Shown: positions 36,853 to 46,253, counted from the stretch's first letter. The stretch is DNA of 64,000 bases from Sphingobium sp. Cam5-1 (GCF_015693305.1 NZ_CP065138.1:2606001-2670000); one strand, 5' to 3'. Notes: generated from the letters alone by a model not told the origin. Program-made: numbers and translations.

Positions 36853-38793
36853 ATGGGACAAGCCATTTCACGCAGGACATTTTCCTTCGGATCGGCGGCA
36901 GCCCTGCTTTCGGCGCAAACCATGGGCCAAGGCCAGGCGGCATCCCCATCCAGCGTAACCCTGATCGAGGGCGGCATTCCCCGCCCGCTGGTCATACCGG
37001 ATCAGCCGCTAGATTGCGTGGTCTATGCCGCGCGGGAACTCGCCGCGCATCTTTCGAAGGCCACCGGCACGCTGCCCCAGATCATCCCGGAACACGTAGC
37101 GTCGGGGCAAAGCACGTCAGAAGGCTTCTTCTTCCTGGGTGATACCGCCATTGCACGCGCATCGATCGATCTGGGCAGCCTCGCCCCTGAAGCCTGCATC
37201 CTTCGCACGATCGGAGGAAATTTCTGTATCGCGGGGCGCGATGGCCCTGGCGACCCGCTGGACCCGGATGTCACAGCAGGCACGTTGTTTGGCGTTTACC
37301 ATTTTCTGCAAAACCATCTGAAGGTCCGCTGGCTTTGGCCCGGCGATCTGGGAACCATGGTGCCGAAAACGGCATCCCTCATCGTGCCGAGCCTGGACGA
37401 GGTCGTCGCTCCCCATTTGATGCAGCGTCATGTTCGCCTGTTCAAACCGGGCAAGATCGACCGTCCCGAACTCGGCTTTTCCACCACGGCGGCGGCGGAC
37501 TACCGCGCGGAGGAGCGCATATTCATCAGGCGCCACCGGATGGGCCGCCGCCAGCACATCGGCTATGGCCATGCCTTTGGCGACTGGTGGGCAAAATATG
37601 GGGATCAGCATCCCGAATGGTTCCAGCTTGTCGATGGACGGCGCGGACCGGTAAAGCCGGGCGCCCGCTTTTCGATGTCGATCGCCGACCCCGGTCTGCA
37701 CCAACAGATCGTCACCCTCTGGCGCGAGAAGGGCGGCGCCAGACGAGGGGCAAGCTTCATCAACGCGGTCGAAAACGACATCCCCGGGCTTTGCGAATGC
37801 GCGCTTTGTCGCGCGCTCGATAGCCCTCCACCGCCTGACTATCTGACATTCATTCCACCCCAATCGAAAATGGCCCGCCATCCTTTCGTGACGGATCGGT
37901 ATGCGCGCTCCTGGCTCGAAATCCAGCGCCTCGCGGCTCGGGATAATCCCGACGTCACGGTCGTGGGCTACGCTTATTTCAACTATTTCGCGCCGCCGAC
38001 CTCTGGCGTGCGGCTCAACAAGAACATTCTCGTCGGCTTTTGTCCTTCGTCATGGTTCTACCCGCGCACGGCGGCGGTGCAGGAGTGGATGAAGAAGCAA
38101 TGGCGCGGCTGGGCAAACACCGGCGCGCGCATCTTCCTGCGCACGAACCATTTCCTCGATGGCTATTGCATGCCGTTCATCTTCGCCCACCAGTTTGCGG
38201 ACGAATTCCGGAACGCGGCCACGAACGGCCTGGTGGGCACCGACTTCGATTCCCTCACCGGGCAATGGGCGACCCAAGGCCCGACGCTCTACCTACTGAT
38301 GCGCCTTCAGTCTCAGCCGGACGCAGATGCCAATGCGTTGCTGGAGGAATATTATGCCTGTTTCGGCCCCGTCGCTGCGGACGTGAAGGCCTATTTCGAG
38401 CATTGGGAAAACTACACGATGAACCTCAGCGGAAGATTGGAGCAGACCTTCGCCGAATTGAAGGCGTCGCGCTGGAAAAGCTGGGCCAGGGCGGCGGCCA
38501 TCGTCTATCCGGAAGGAAGCTTTGCAGCCGGACAAAAACTTCTGTCCAAAGCCGTGCAATCTGCGGCGCATGATCCGCAAGCGGCTGAGCGGGTGAACTT
38601 CCTACAACTCGGGCTGGAACATGCGCGGCTCTGCTGCCGGGCGGCTAGTGCGCGCAGTGCGGGCGGGGTGCAGAAGTCCGAAGCGGGCGGGCAGGCGGCC
38701 GATGCCCTTATCCAGTTCCGGCGGCAGCACGAACGCACCTGGATCGCAAATTTCGATCATTGCGCCTGGGTCGAGGGTGAGAGCTGGAATTGA
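36853..38793 (+). CDS. Tat-exported DUF4838 protein
   Basis: 646 aa. The N-terminus has a twin-arginine signal (SRRTFSFGSAAALL) with cleavage near GQAAS. The body matches the DUF4838 type: an alpha-glucuronidase/hexosaminidase-like N-terminal domain (AARELAAHLSKATG, GVYHFLQNHLKVRWLWPGDLG) followed by the barrel-like DUF4838 region (HPEWFQL, CECALC, VGYAYFNYFAPP). It is probably a periplasmic glycan-active or glycan-binding protein. GGAGGG precedes the ATG. Separated from the nucleotidyltransferase gene by 114 nt, it is probably in the same unit. Confidence 0.85.
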   Translation: MGQAISRRTFSFGSAAALLSAQTMGQGQAASPSSVTLIEGGIPRPLVIPDQPLDCVVYAARELAAHLSKATGTLPQIIPEHVASGQSTSEGFFFLGDTAIARASIDLGSLAPEACILRTIGGNFCIAGRDGPGDPLDPDVTAGTLFGVYHFLQNHLKVRWLWPGDLGTMVPKTASLIVPSLDEVVAPHLMQRHVRLFKPGKIDRPELGFSTTAAADYRAEERIFIRRHRMGRRQHIGYGHAFGDWWAKYGDQHPEWFQLVDGRRGPVKPGARFSMSIADPGLHQQIVTLWREKGGARRGASFINAVENDIPGLCECALCRALDSPPPPDYLTFIPPQSKMARHPFVTDRYARSWLEIQRLAARDNPDVTVVGYAYFNYFAPPTSGVRLNKNILVGFCPSSWFYPRTAAVQEWMKKQWRGWANTGARIFLRTNHFLDGYCMPFIFAHQFADEFRNAATNGLVGTDFDSLTGQWATQGPTLYLLMRLQSQPDADANALLEEYYACFGPVAADVKAYFEHWENYTMNLSGRLEQTFAELKASRWKSWARAAAIVYPEGSFAAGQKLLSKAVQSAAHDPQAAERVNFLQLGLEHARLCCRAASARSAGGVQKSEAGGQAADALIQFRRQHERTWIANFDHCAWVEGESWN

Positions 38794-38859
38794 CCTCTGC
38801 CAATGTGCGTGAAGGCGCTGCTTTACAATGCATGCGGCGGCAATTAGCGCAGAGCCGTG

Positions 38860-39651
38860 ATGAAGCTCTTCGTGCCCGTCGCTGCCCTTGTGACGCTTCT
38901 GGCGAATGGGGCGGCGGCGCGGGACTATTGTCCCGATCGCCCCGGTTTGGACACGCCGCCCTGTACCCTTGAACCGGGCGCTTTATCGGTGGAAACATCG
39001 GCCGTCGACTGGACGCATGACACGTCGCCGGACTCGGTAAGCGATACCATTTTGCTGGGCGACGTCGCACTGCGCTATGGCATCGCGGAGCATGCCGAGC
39101 TGCGCCTGGGCTGGACCGCTTCGGGCATCGTCCGTACCCGCGATCGCCAAACCGGGGACGTCCAACGGCAATCAGGCTCAGGCGACGTCAGCATCGGGAT
39201 CAAGCGCAACCTGATCGACCCCGATGGACACGATCTGTCGGCTGCTTTTCTGCCCTGGATCAGCGTGCCGACGGGCGGCAGTGCGATTGGCGCCGGTGAT
39301 TGGGGCGGCGGCGTGCAGCTTCCCATCAACGTGCCCGTGGCGGAGAAGCTTTCCCTGCTGTTCACGCCGGAGATAGACGCAGCCGTGGACAGCGACCGAA
39401 AGGGGCGGCATCTGGTCTATGGCTCGGCGGGTGGCATCAACTTCTCCGCAAGTCCGCTGTTCAACCTTGCTATCGAAGGCGCCGTGATGCGCGACGATGA
39501 TGCAGGGAAAATCAGCACGCAGGCCGTCGCGGGCCTCTCCGCCGCACTGATGGTTGGCAAGGCTGCTCAGGTCGATATCGGCTCCGAATTCGGCCTCAAC
39601 CACGACACGCCTGAAAGGCGCATCTATATCGGTCTCGCCCGGCGCTTTTGA
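38860..39651 (+). CDS. Outer-membrane beta-barrel protein (transporter-like)
   Basis: 263 aa with a signal peptide (LFVPVAALVTLLANGAAA) and alternating hydrophobic strands ending in a C-terminal phenylalanine (IYIGLARRF), which is the outer-membrane insertion signature. It resembles the Phenol_MetA_deg-type barrel family (PF13557), whose members include uncharacterised transporters. Mature N-terminal cysteines (DYCPDRPG, PPCTLEPG) could form a disulfide. ATG 38860 was preferred over the GTG just before it. It is in the same direction as the DUF4838 gene, 66 nt apart. Confidence 0.75.
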   Translation: MKLFVPVAALVTLLANGAAARDYCPDRPGLDTPPCTLEPGALSVETSAVDWTHDTSPDSVSDTILLGDVALRYGIAEHAELRLGWTASGIVRTRDRQTGDVQRQSGSGDVSIGIKRNLIDPDGHDLSAAFLPWISVPTGGSAIGAGDWGGGVQLPINVPVAEKLSLLFTPEIDAAVDSDRKGRHLVYGSAGGINFSASPLFNLAIEGAVMRDDDAGKISTQAVAGLSAALMVGKAAQVDIGSEFGLNHDTPERRIYIGLARRF

Positions 39652-39662
39652 TAGAGGACGCC

Positions 39663-40229
39663 ATGGAAGTCGAACTGAATGCAGAGGCGAAGGACAAGCG
39701 GCTTAATCGCATGGTCGCGATCACGGTCGTCATCCTCTCCATCTTCACGGGCATGTGCAACATCAAGGATGGCAACATAGTCCAGGCGATGCAGCAGGCG
39801 CAGTCCAACGCTGTAGACAGCTGGAATGAATATCAGGCGGCCAAGACCAAATTGCATATCAGCCAGACCAGCCGCAGTCAGATTGTCCTTCTGGCCGACA
39901 CGCCTCATCGGCAGGCGCTGTCGAAACGCACCGTCGATGCGCTTGATGCCAGCATCGCGAAATATATCCGGGAAGTGCCTGCTCTGGCTCGGCAGGCAAA
40001 GGCCGATTCCGCCCTTTATGATGCCCTCAACGTCCATGACGACCAATTCGACGCGAGCGAGGCCATGATTTCCACCGCCATATCACTCGCCGCCGTCGCC
40101 GCGCTGGTGGAAAGCGCCTGGCTGCTCGGCGTCGGCTGGATGTTCGGTGCGTTCGGAATGTTCCTGGGCCTGTGCGGCTTTGCCGGTTGGGCGTTCCACC
40201 CCGATATACTCAGCCACTTCCTTGGCTGA
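39663..40229 (+). CDS. DUF4337 family membrane protein
   Basis: 188 aa. The pattern is MEVELNAEAKDKRLNRMVAI, a first helix (VVILSIFTGMCNI), DGNIVQAMQQAQSNAVDSW, a long coiled-coil segment and two C-terminal helices (ISLAAVAALVESAWLLGVGW; FGMFLGLCGFAGWAF). This is the DUF4337 family of unknown role. GAGGA precedes the ATG by four nt. It ends the plus-strand block and converges with the GT-C-like gene. Confidence 0.85.
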   Translation: MEVELNAEAKDKRLNRMVAITVVILSIFTGMCNIKDGNIVQAMQQAQSNAVDSWNEYQAAKTKLHISQTSRSQIVLLADTPHRQALSKRTVDALDASIAKYIREVPALARQAKADSALYDALNVHDDQFDASEAMISTAISLAAVAALVESAWLLGVGWMFGAFGMFLGLCGFAGWAFHPDILSHFLG

Positions 40230-40235
40230 TCCGGC

Positions 40236-41687
40236 TCAATTCATCAGGCTGGCATAGCGCGCGGGTGGGGTCGGCAAGGTGAAGCGGGCGACAGTGCCCG
40301 ACAGAATCACCAGCGCAATCACCAGCGCGGCCGACCTTTTCCCGCGAACGGCTTCGTCGCGTCTCCACAGGATGATCCAGCCTAGCGCCGTCGCCAACAT
40401 CGCCCAGAGATGATAGCGAAGGTCGGATGATATGCTGAGCAGGATGAAGCTCGCTTCCTGAAAGAGCGTCGAAACGAACAGGGCCGTTGCGAGTTCGCGC
40501 TGCGCTCCCTCGGGCCGACACCAGCAGTTCCACAACCCCCACAACGCCACGACGACCCAGAAAATCGGCCACGCCACGGGCGCTTCGGTCAGCAATCCAG
40601 CCACCCCCTGCCACCGCGTCGCCATGAACGAGGGATCGGGGAAACCCAGGTCATTGGGCTCCGATCGCGCGGGCGGTGCGGCCAGCGGCCAATGCAGGGG
40701 CACCAGCCAGCGCTCGGTCGAATTCAGATGGCCAAGCCGGTGCGCGAGATAGGCATAGGGATGGGCAATGACAGCCTTGGCAAATAGCCCATAAAGCTGA
40801 CCGAGGGGCATCTTGTCCCATGGCCGGATTGCGGACGCGCAGAAGGTATTTTCACCCAGCGGATCCCAGAACAGCGGCTTGACGCAATGATGCGCCGCGA
40901 GCGTCCGGATCGCTTGAGCAGAGACGCCTGTCGCCGGGTCGTCCGTCCGAACGGCAATAGCTGCAAGATCATATATGGGCTGGCTGCTGCGCACCCCACT
41001 GTCCCGCGCACCCAGCAGGCTGTGGTTGATCGGTTGGGAAAGGAGGAGGACCACGGGAATGGCGGCGATCATCGCGGTGAGGCGGAGAATTTCGTTCCGG
41101 GGACGCTGCAACAGCAGAAACGCCAGCGGGACGGTCGAGAATGCCCCGTTCGCGCGAACCAGCGTTGCGTAGATCAGGCACAGGATGACGATGACTAAGG
41201 CAAATGGCGGAATGGGCCGGTGGCGCAGGCGGAACGTGGCAATCAGGCCGAGGGCAAGGGTTAGCGCGCCCACGAGCTGACTGTCCTTGACCACGATGGC
41301 GAGCCAGCCGAGCAGAAGCGGTGTCGCGCCCAGGGCAAGCAGGACGACGGTCCTTCGCTGACCAACTGCCCGGCCGAGCAGCCCGATCCCGATCCAGTAA
41401 CCAGCCATCTGAATTATGAACATCGGCGCGGTGCTTGGCCGGGCGAAGGACAGCATGGCCCAGAGGCGAGCCATGATCGGAGGATGCCAGTCGTCGTAGC
41501 TGTGGCTCAAAACCTGCCGATATTGAACGATCGAGTCATATTCGGCGATCCCCGGCCAGAAAAGCAGCAGGGACGCAAGCAGTAGGGCGCAGGCGGAGAG
41601 GATCGGCCAATGGGATGGGGCTGAAGTCATCTGCTGCGACCCTGCGGTGGTGGGCATGTCCTGTGCTTCCATCATCTGGGCCATCAT
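40236..41687 (-). CDS. GT-C-like polytopic membrane protein
   Basis: 483 aa with about ten to eleven hydrophobic helices. After helix 1 a periplasmic loop carries EYDSIVQYRQVLSHSYDDWH, the acidic first-loop signature expected of GT-C glycosyltransferases that use polyprenyl-phosphate sugars. I do not recognise the exact family. The ATG at 41687 overlaps the stop of the AcvB-type gene; several Met codons follow, so the start is uncertain. Cotranscribed with AcvB on the minus strand. Confidence 0.7.
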   Translation of the reverse strand: MMAQMMEAQDMPTTAGSQQMTSAPSHWPILSACALLLASLLLFWPGIAEYDSIVQYRQVLSHSYDDWHPPIMARLWAMLSFARPSTAPMFIIQMAGYWIGIGLLGRAVGQRRTVVLLALGATPLLLGWLAIVVKDSQLVGALTLALGLIATFRLRHRPIPPFALVIVILCLIYATLVRANGAFSTVPLAFLLLQRPRNEILRLTAMIAAIPVVLLLSQPINHSLLGARDSGVRSSQPIYDLAAIAVRTDDPATGVSAQAIRTLAAHHCVKPLFWDPLGENTFCASAIRPWDKMPLGQLYGLFAKAVIAHPYAYLAHRLGHLNSTERWLVPLHWPLAAPPARSEPNDLGFPDPSFMATRWQGVAGLLTEAPVAWPIFWVVVALWGLWNCWCRPEGAQRELATALFVSTLFQEASFILLSISSDLRYHLWAMLATALGWIILWRRDEAVRGKRSAALVIALVILSGTVARFTLPTPPARYASLMN

Positions 41688-43132
41688 CTGGGCATGTGCC
41701 GGAGGATTTGCGCCACCAGAAATGGCGCGTTGCGTTCGAAATGATGCCCGCCCGGCACCGTGACGACCGTTGCTATGCCTCGTGGGATGTCAGGACACGC
41801 GCTGTCGGTTTCCAGATTGCCCCGGATGCACAGCATAGGCACGCCGCGCAGCCGCGCTATGGCGGGAATGGTTGGGTAGGCCCCTGTCGAACTCATGTTC
41901 AGCCAGCTGCTCAGATGAAACTGGAAATCCGCCTTTCCGCTGAGGCCCAGCAGCGCCATCCCCTTCACTTGCGACCGCACGGGCCGGGCCAGATGCCCCG
42001 CAATATAGGGCAATACATCCGCACCAAAGCTGTAGCCGACCAGCAAGACCTTGGGGCGACCCCAATGTTGCGAATAGTTCCGGATGATGGAGGCAAGATC
42101 GGCGGCGGCACCGGCCGGGGTGCGTTCGCTCCAGAAATAAGACAGGCTATCGACTCCCACGACCCGTACCCCTGCCTTTGCGAGTTCCGCGGCGACGCCC
42201 TTGTCCAGGCCGACCCATCCGCCGTCCCCGGAATAGATCACCGCCATCCTGTCGGTGCGCCGCGCGGCCGGATCGTCAACGATGGTGATCGGCAGGTTCG
42301 CAGGCATCGGCACAAGATTTTGCGAAGATTCTGGCGCGGCATAGCGGGCTGCAATGAATGGCTTCACTTGCGCCGCGAGCAGCGCGTCGGGACTGAAATG
42401 CGGATCAAGCCCGACAACCGTGGCACCACGATATCGTGCGAAGTCAGCGGCCTGCGTATCTACACCTTCCCTATTCAAGCTGATCCAGGGGGAAGCTAGA
42501 CGGGCCACGGGGGCGATCGTCCGGCCAATGTGAGAATATGGGCGGGCCGTCAGCGAGAGCATGGCCGACTTGCACCAATGGGTCCGGCCCGGCAAAAATG
42601 GACGAAACCCAGCCGTGACCACCGCGCGATAGGCCCCATCCGGTCCAGTAACGAGCGTGGCATAGGCGAACGTGGCTCCCAGCCCTCGCCCCACCAGCAC
42701 TGGTTTCATATACATAGGCACGCCCAGCCGGTGTTGAATTTCGCGCGCCAGCGGAACGATGGCATAGTTCGGATTGATGCAGGTCTTCTGCAAACCGAGC
42801 GCGTGGAGGAAGACGGGGGTCGAAATGCCGGTGACCAGCGCGCCCTGTGCCGTCAGCCGATCGGCGAGCGCGCGGTCATCTTTCGTCCAGCCCCGCGCAT
42901 CAGATAGCAGGATGACCAGCCCTCGCGGCGAGGTCTTGCTCCGGAACACTGCCACCCTTCCCAACAGGGGCGAGAAATGAGCCATGCCCGATCGAACCGG
43001 CGTCGTTGGCGAAGGCCGATGGACCACCGCTGCCGCTGGCCCGAAATCCGTCAGGAACGGCAGTGAAGCGACCAGAAACAACAAAAGTCGGCCAGCGCCC
43101 GATCGGCTAGTTTTTTTTGACCGCGTCTCCAT
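41684..43132 (-). CDS. AcvB/VirJ-family alpha/beta hydrolase
   Basis: 482 aa with an N-terminal signal or anchor (GRLLLFLVASLPFL). It has two VirJ-like halves. The first (VILLSDARGWTKDDRALADRL) is degenerate, and the second has IYSGDGGWVGLDKGVAAEL, VVGVDSLSYFWSERTP and the nucleophile GYSFGAD (Ser near 368). Agrobacterium AcvB hydrolyses lysyl-phosphatidylglycerol in the periplasm, and two-domain length favours AcvB over VirJ. No MprF/LpiA-type lysyl-PG synthase is in this window. ATG 43132 is chosen; the open frame upstream covers receptor-remnant DNA. Confidence 0.85.
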   Translation of the reverse strand: METRSKKTSRSGAGRLLLFLVASLPFLTDFGPAAAVVHRPSPTTPVRSGMAHFSPLLGRVAVFRSKTSPRGLVILLSDARGWTKDDRALADRLTAQGALVTGISTPVFLHALGLQKTCINPNYAIVPLAREIQHRLGVPMYMKPVLVGRGLGATFAYATLVTGPDGAYRAVVTAGFRPFLPGRTHWCKSAMLSLTARPYSHIGRTIAPVARLASPWISLNREGVDTQAADFARYRGATVVGLDPHFSPDALLAAQVKPFIAARYAAPESSQNLVPMPANLPITIVDDPAARRTDRMAVIYSGDGGWVGLDKGVAAELAKAGVRVVGVDSLSYFWSERTPAGAAADLASIIRNYSQHWGRPKVLLVGYSFGADVLPYIAGHLARPVRSQVKGMALLGLSGKADFQFHLSSWLNMSSTGAYPTIPAIARLRGVPMLCIRGNLETDSACPDIPRGIATVVTVPGGHHFERNAPFLVAQILRHMPR

Positions 43133-43180
43133 CTTATCGCCATCCAGCCGCCCGCCACCATCGGTAGCGCTTCGCCGCAG

Positions 43181-43453
43181 CCGGAGCAATGTGGCTATAC
43201 GCTGACGAACATCCTCGCACGTCGCGTCTAAAACCAGACGAACTCGATCGACACCGACACCACGTCCCTCGACCTCTTCAATTTGAACACTGGCGGCAGC
43301 CAGTATCGGCAGACCACGGAGGAGCTCCGCGTCTCGTCGCCCAACACCGGACGGTTCTCGTTCCAAGCCGACCTCTTCTACCTCGACCTGAGCGCCCGGC
43401 AGTATCTGCTCCAAGGCGCGAACCTCGGGAACCCGATCCCGCCGCCCGCCTAG
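43181..43453 (+). pseudogene. TonB-dependent receptor remnant
   Basis: The plus strand reads CGYTLTNILARRV, stop (TAA at 43229), NQTNSIDTDTTSLDLF, then SQYRQTTEELRVSSPNTGRF, SFQADLFYLDLSARQYLLQG and a final TAG at 43451-43453. TEELRVSSP, GRF and ADLFYLD are the usual mid-barrel phrase of TonB-dependent receptors. There is no plug domain, no start and no C-terminal barrel, and one in-frame stop, so it is an internal fragment of a decayed gene. Possibly linked to rearrangement between the AcvB block and the SulP gene. Confidence 0.75.
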
Positions 43454-43917
43454 CCGCTCATGCGTAACGCCAACAGCTTCCGTGTGGGACGCGAGCATAG
43501 TCACGATGGAGGGCGCGGCTGCGGATGCCGTGTGCAATCGCACTGCTGGAAATTCACGCCCCCGGCCGACGGCACTTTCGGTGCGAGTGTGATGGCCGGG
43601 GGCGGCCCTGGTGATCCCGGTGCGATTACTGGCGAAGGTCCCAGCGAGGCCGGAAGAAGGCGGATTCACGCCCAGTGCGTGGGTCACGATTCTTGCCGAC
43701 GGTCGGTCGAGATCACGACGGGTGATTCTGCGGTCTGATCAGCTCCACGATGATTAGCCTGCTGCTGCTTCCCGTGCTTGTCTGGCGCTGGCGCGTCGGA
43801 CCCGTTGGCAGGTCAATGGTTTCCGCTGCGAGGTGATTGCCCCTTGCGGACCAGGTCATTGCTTGCGAAACAATCGGCCTTGTCCCGTGGGCTGACGCAG
43901 CAACAGGATGCCAGGCG
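43454..43917. other. Intergenic stretch without a recognisable gene
   Basis: About 460 bases between the receptor remnant and the SulP gene. The frame open on the minus strand has atypical composition and is not a convincing gene. It probably contains further decayed sequence and the sulP promoter. Confidence 0.5.
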
Positions 43918-45516
43918 ATGCAAAGCCGTGACGCAATTGCCGGACTTTCCATCGCGGGACTGATGCTGCCGGAAGCAATTGCCTATGCCGGCATAGCGGG
44001 CTTGCCGCCACAGCGGGCGATAGTGTCGGCGCTCATCGGCGGGGCTGTCTATCTGATCCTTGGCCGCAGCCGCTTCGCGATCATCTCGCCCACATCCTCC
44101 TCCGCCGCCATTCTGGCGGCCGCGCTGGCGGCGCTTCCGTCTGGCGCGGGCTCGGGCGCAAGCGCGACGTCGCTCGTCGCCCTTGTCGGTGCGATATTCT
44201 GCGTCATGGCCGCCTCGCGGCTGGGCGGGCTTGCCAGCTTCATTTCCCGCCCGGTGTTGCGCGGCTTTGCCTTTGGCCTCGCCATCACGATCATCATCAA
44301 GCAATTGCCGGTGATCGTTGGCGTGCCGCTTCATCGATCCGCCATTGGTCCGCTGCTGCTGACGCTGCTGGAAAATGCAGGACGCTGGCACGTCGCGAGC
44401 ATCCTAACGGCCCTCTCAGCACTGGCAATGCTGTTGATCCTGCGCCGTGTCCCAGCTCTGCCGGGCGCTTTCCTCGTCCTCGCCGGTGGCATCGGCGCAG
44501 CGCTATTGCTGGACCTGCCTGCCCTCGGCGTAGCAAGCGTCGGCGCGATCGACCTGGTTCCGCGTTGGGAACCGATCGACTTGCCCGACTGGCAGCAACT
44601 GTCCCGCCTGACCCAGCTCGCGGCGCCCATTGTTCTCATCCTGCTGGCCGAAAGCTGGGGCACGATGCGCAGCCTTGCCCTGCGTCATGGCGACAGGGTG
44701 GAGCCCAATCGGGAAATGGCGGCCCTGGGTCTGGCGAATGTCGGCGCCGCTATCGTTCAGGGCATGCCCGTCGGTGCGGGCTTTTCAGCGGGTTCGGCGG
44801 CCGAGGCGGCAGGCGCGCGGAGCCGCTGGAGCAGTCTGGTCGCGGTGGCCGCGCTGGCGGTGCTGGTGACCCTTGCTATGCCGCTCATAGCCCGACTGCC
44901 TAAGCCGGTGCTGGCGGCGGTCGTCGTGGCCGCGCTGATCCACGCGCTCAATCCCGCGCCGCTGGTCCGTCTCTGGCGCATTCGCAGGGATATTGTCGCG
45001 GCGGCTGGCGCGGCGGGCGGCGTGCTGCTGCTGGGCGTACTCGACGGGATGCTTTTCGCCATCGCCCTGTCGCTGGCGCTGATGATCCGCCGACTAGCTG
45101 CGCCGCAGCTCAGCCGACTGGGGCAGTTGGGGACGAGCCGCGACTATGTCGATCTTCACTATCATCCCGACGCCGTCAGCCCACCCGGCATCATGATCCA
45201 GCGTCCCGCCGAACCGCTGTTCTTCGCCAATGCCGAGCGAGTTCTGGGCCGCGTGGCGGACCTGCTGGGCAGGGAGCCGGACACACGCCAGTTGATCCTC
45301 AGCCTGGAGGAGAGCTTCGATCTGGACAGCACTGCGCTCGATGCACTGGCGGAGTTCGCGACGCAGATGAGGACACGCGGCGTGACGCTGCAACTGGCGC
45401 GCGTGCGCGATCATGTGCGCGACCTGATGCGCGCCGCTGGTGCAACCGACCTGATCGCGCGCAGCAGCTACAGCGTCGATGACGCTGTCCAGGCATTGAA
45501 GAAGGAGAAGCCATGA
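43918..45516 (+). CDS. SulP-family anion transporter with STAS domain
   Basis: 532 aa. About ten to twelve hydrophobic helices begin with AIAGLSIAGLMLPEAIAYAGIAGL, the diagnostic SulP helix 1, and SPTSSSAAI is the family loop. The cytoplasmic C-terminal STAS domain runs from about residue 425 (IMIQRPAEPLFFANAERVL to LIARSSYSVDDAVQ). It probably takes up sulfate, bicarbonate or another anion. ATG 43918 is chosen; an upstream TTG frame would add 27 residues of poor fit. The stop overlaps the start of the ParB-like gene (ATGA). Confidence 0.88.
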   Translation: MQSRDAIAGLSIAGLMLPEAIAYAGIAGLPPQRAIVSALIGGAVYLILGRSRFAIISPTSSSAAILAAALAALPSGAGSGASATSLVALVGAIFCVMAASRLGGLASFISRPVLRGFAFGLAITIIIKQLPVIVGVPLHRSAIGPLLLTLLENAGRWHVASILTALSALAMLLILRRVPALPGAFLVLAGGIGAALLLDLPALGVASVGAIDLVPRWEPIDLPDWQQLSRLTQLAAPIVLILLAESWGTMRSLALRHGDRVEPNREMAALGLANVGAAIVQGMPVGAGFSAGSAAEAAGARSRWSSLVAVAALAVLVTLAMPLIARLPKPVLAAVVVAALIHALNPAPLVRLWRIRRDIVAAAGAAGGVLLLGVLDGMLFAIALSLALMIRRLAAPQLSRLGQLGTSRDYVDLHYHPDAVSPPGIMIQRPAEPLFFANAERVLGRVADLLGREPDTRQLILSLEESFDLDSTALDALAEFATQMRTRGVTLQLARVRDHVRDLMRAAGATDLIARSSYSVDDAVQALKKEKP

Positions 45517-46135
45517 TCGCTCATGTCAGCCCCGAGCCGCTGCTCCATTCCGTTCCGCTGGCCGAGCTGCGGCCCACGCAGATGACCGTGGGCCTGATCG
45601 ATGTCGCGCGCAAGCGACAGCAGTGGGATGATCGGCGGGAGGGCGATCGTCCCGATTTTCTCGGACGGCACATGATCCCGGTGGTTATTGGACCGAAGGG
45701 CCGACGGTGATGGTCGATCATCATCACCTTGCCCGCGCCCTGCACGAAGAGGGGGTGGAGCATGTGCTGGTGAGCGTGATCGCCGACCTTGGGCACCTGA
45801 AAACCGACGCTTTCCTGAACTTCATGGACAATCGCAACTGGCTGCATCCGTTCGACGAACGGGGGGAGCGGCAGGCTTATGATGCGCTTCCCAGACATAT
45901 AGGGAAACTGGTCGACGATCCCTATCGCTCGCTGGCCGGAGCGGTGAGACGGTCAGGCGGTTATGCGAAGGCCGACATCCTCTATTCCGAATTTCTCTGG
46001 GCCAATTTCCTGCGCCAGCGCATCAAGCCGTCGCGCCTTGCAAAGGATTACGAAGCCTGCGTGCGCGAGGCCGTTGATCTTGCGCGTGAGCGGGATGCGG
46101 CACATCTGCCCGGGTGGTCGGGTAGCGTGGATTAG
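45513..46135 (+). pseudogene. ParB-like (ParBc_2) protein, frameshifted
   Basis: Two overlapping frames together give one ParBc_2-type protein of about 207 aa. The first part (SVPLAELRPTQMTVGLIDV through FLGRHMIPVVIGP) stops at 45710. The second frame continues with MVDHHHLARALHEEGVEHVL, DNRNWLHPFDE, DDPYRSLAGAVRRSGG and FSEFLWANFL-like sequence to 46135. Adding one base near 45695-45700 would restore GPEGPTVMVDHHH. This is therefore a one-base deletion, a sequencing error, or less likely programmed shifting. It is coupled to SulP by ATGA. Confidence 0.75.
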
Positions 46136-46253
46136 ACCTGGTTAGCGACGTCCAGCAGTTCATCATCTCCAGACTTGCATTAAGCAACGCACGACAGAAG
46201 CAACTTCGAATACCCTGTCAGCCGTTATTTCGGTCAGTGTCGTCACAGGTGGA

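Noticed and set aside
43133..43687. N-terminal extension of the AcvB protein on the minus strand
   Set aside because: The translated stretch is unlike any AcvB, lies before the signal anchor and is antisense to the TonB-receptor remnant.
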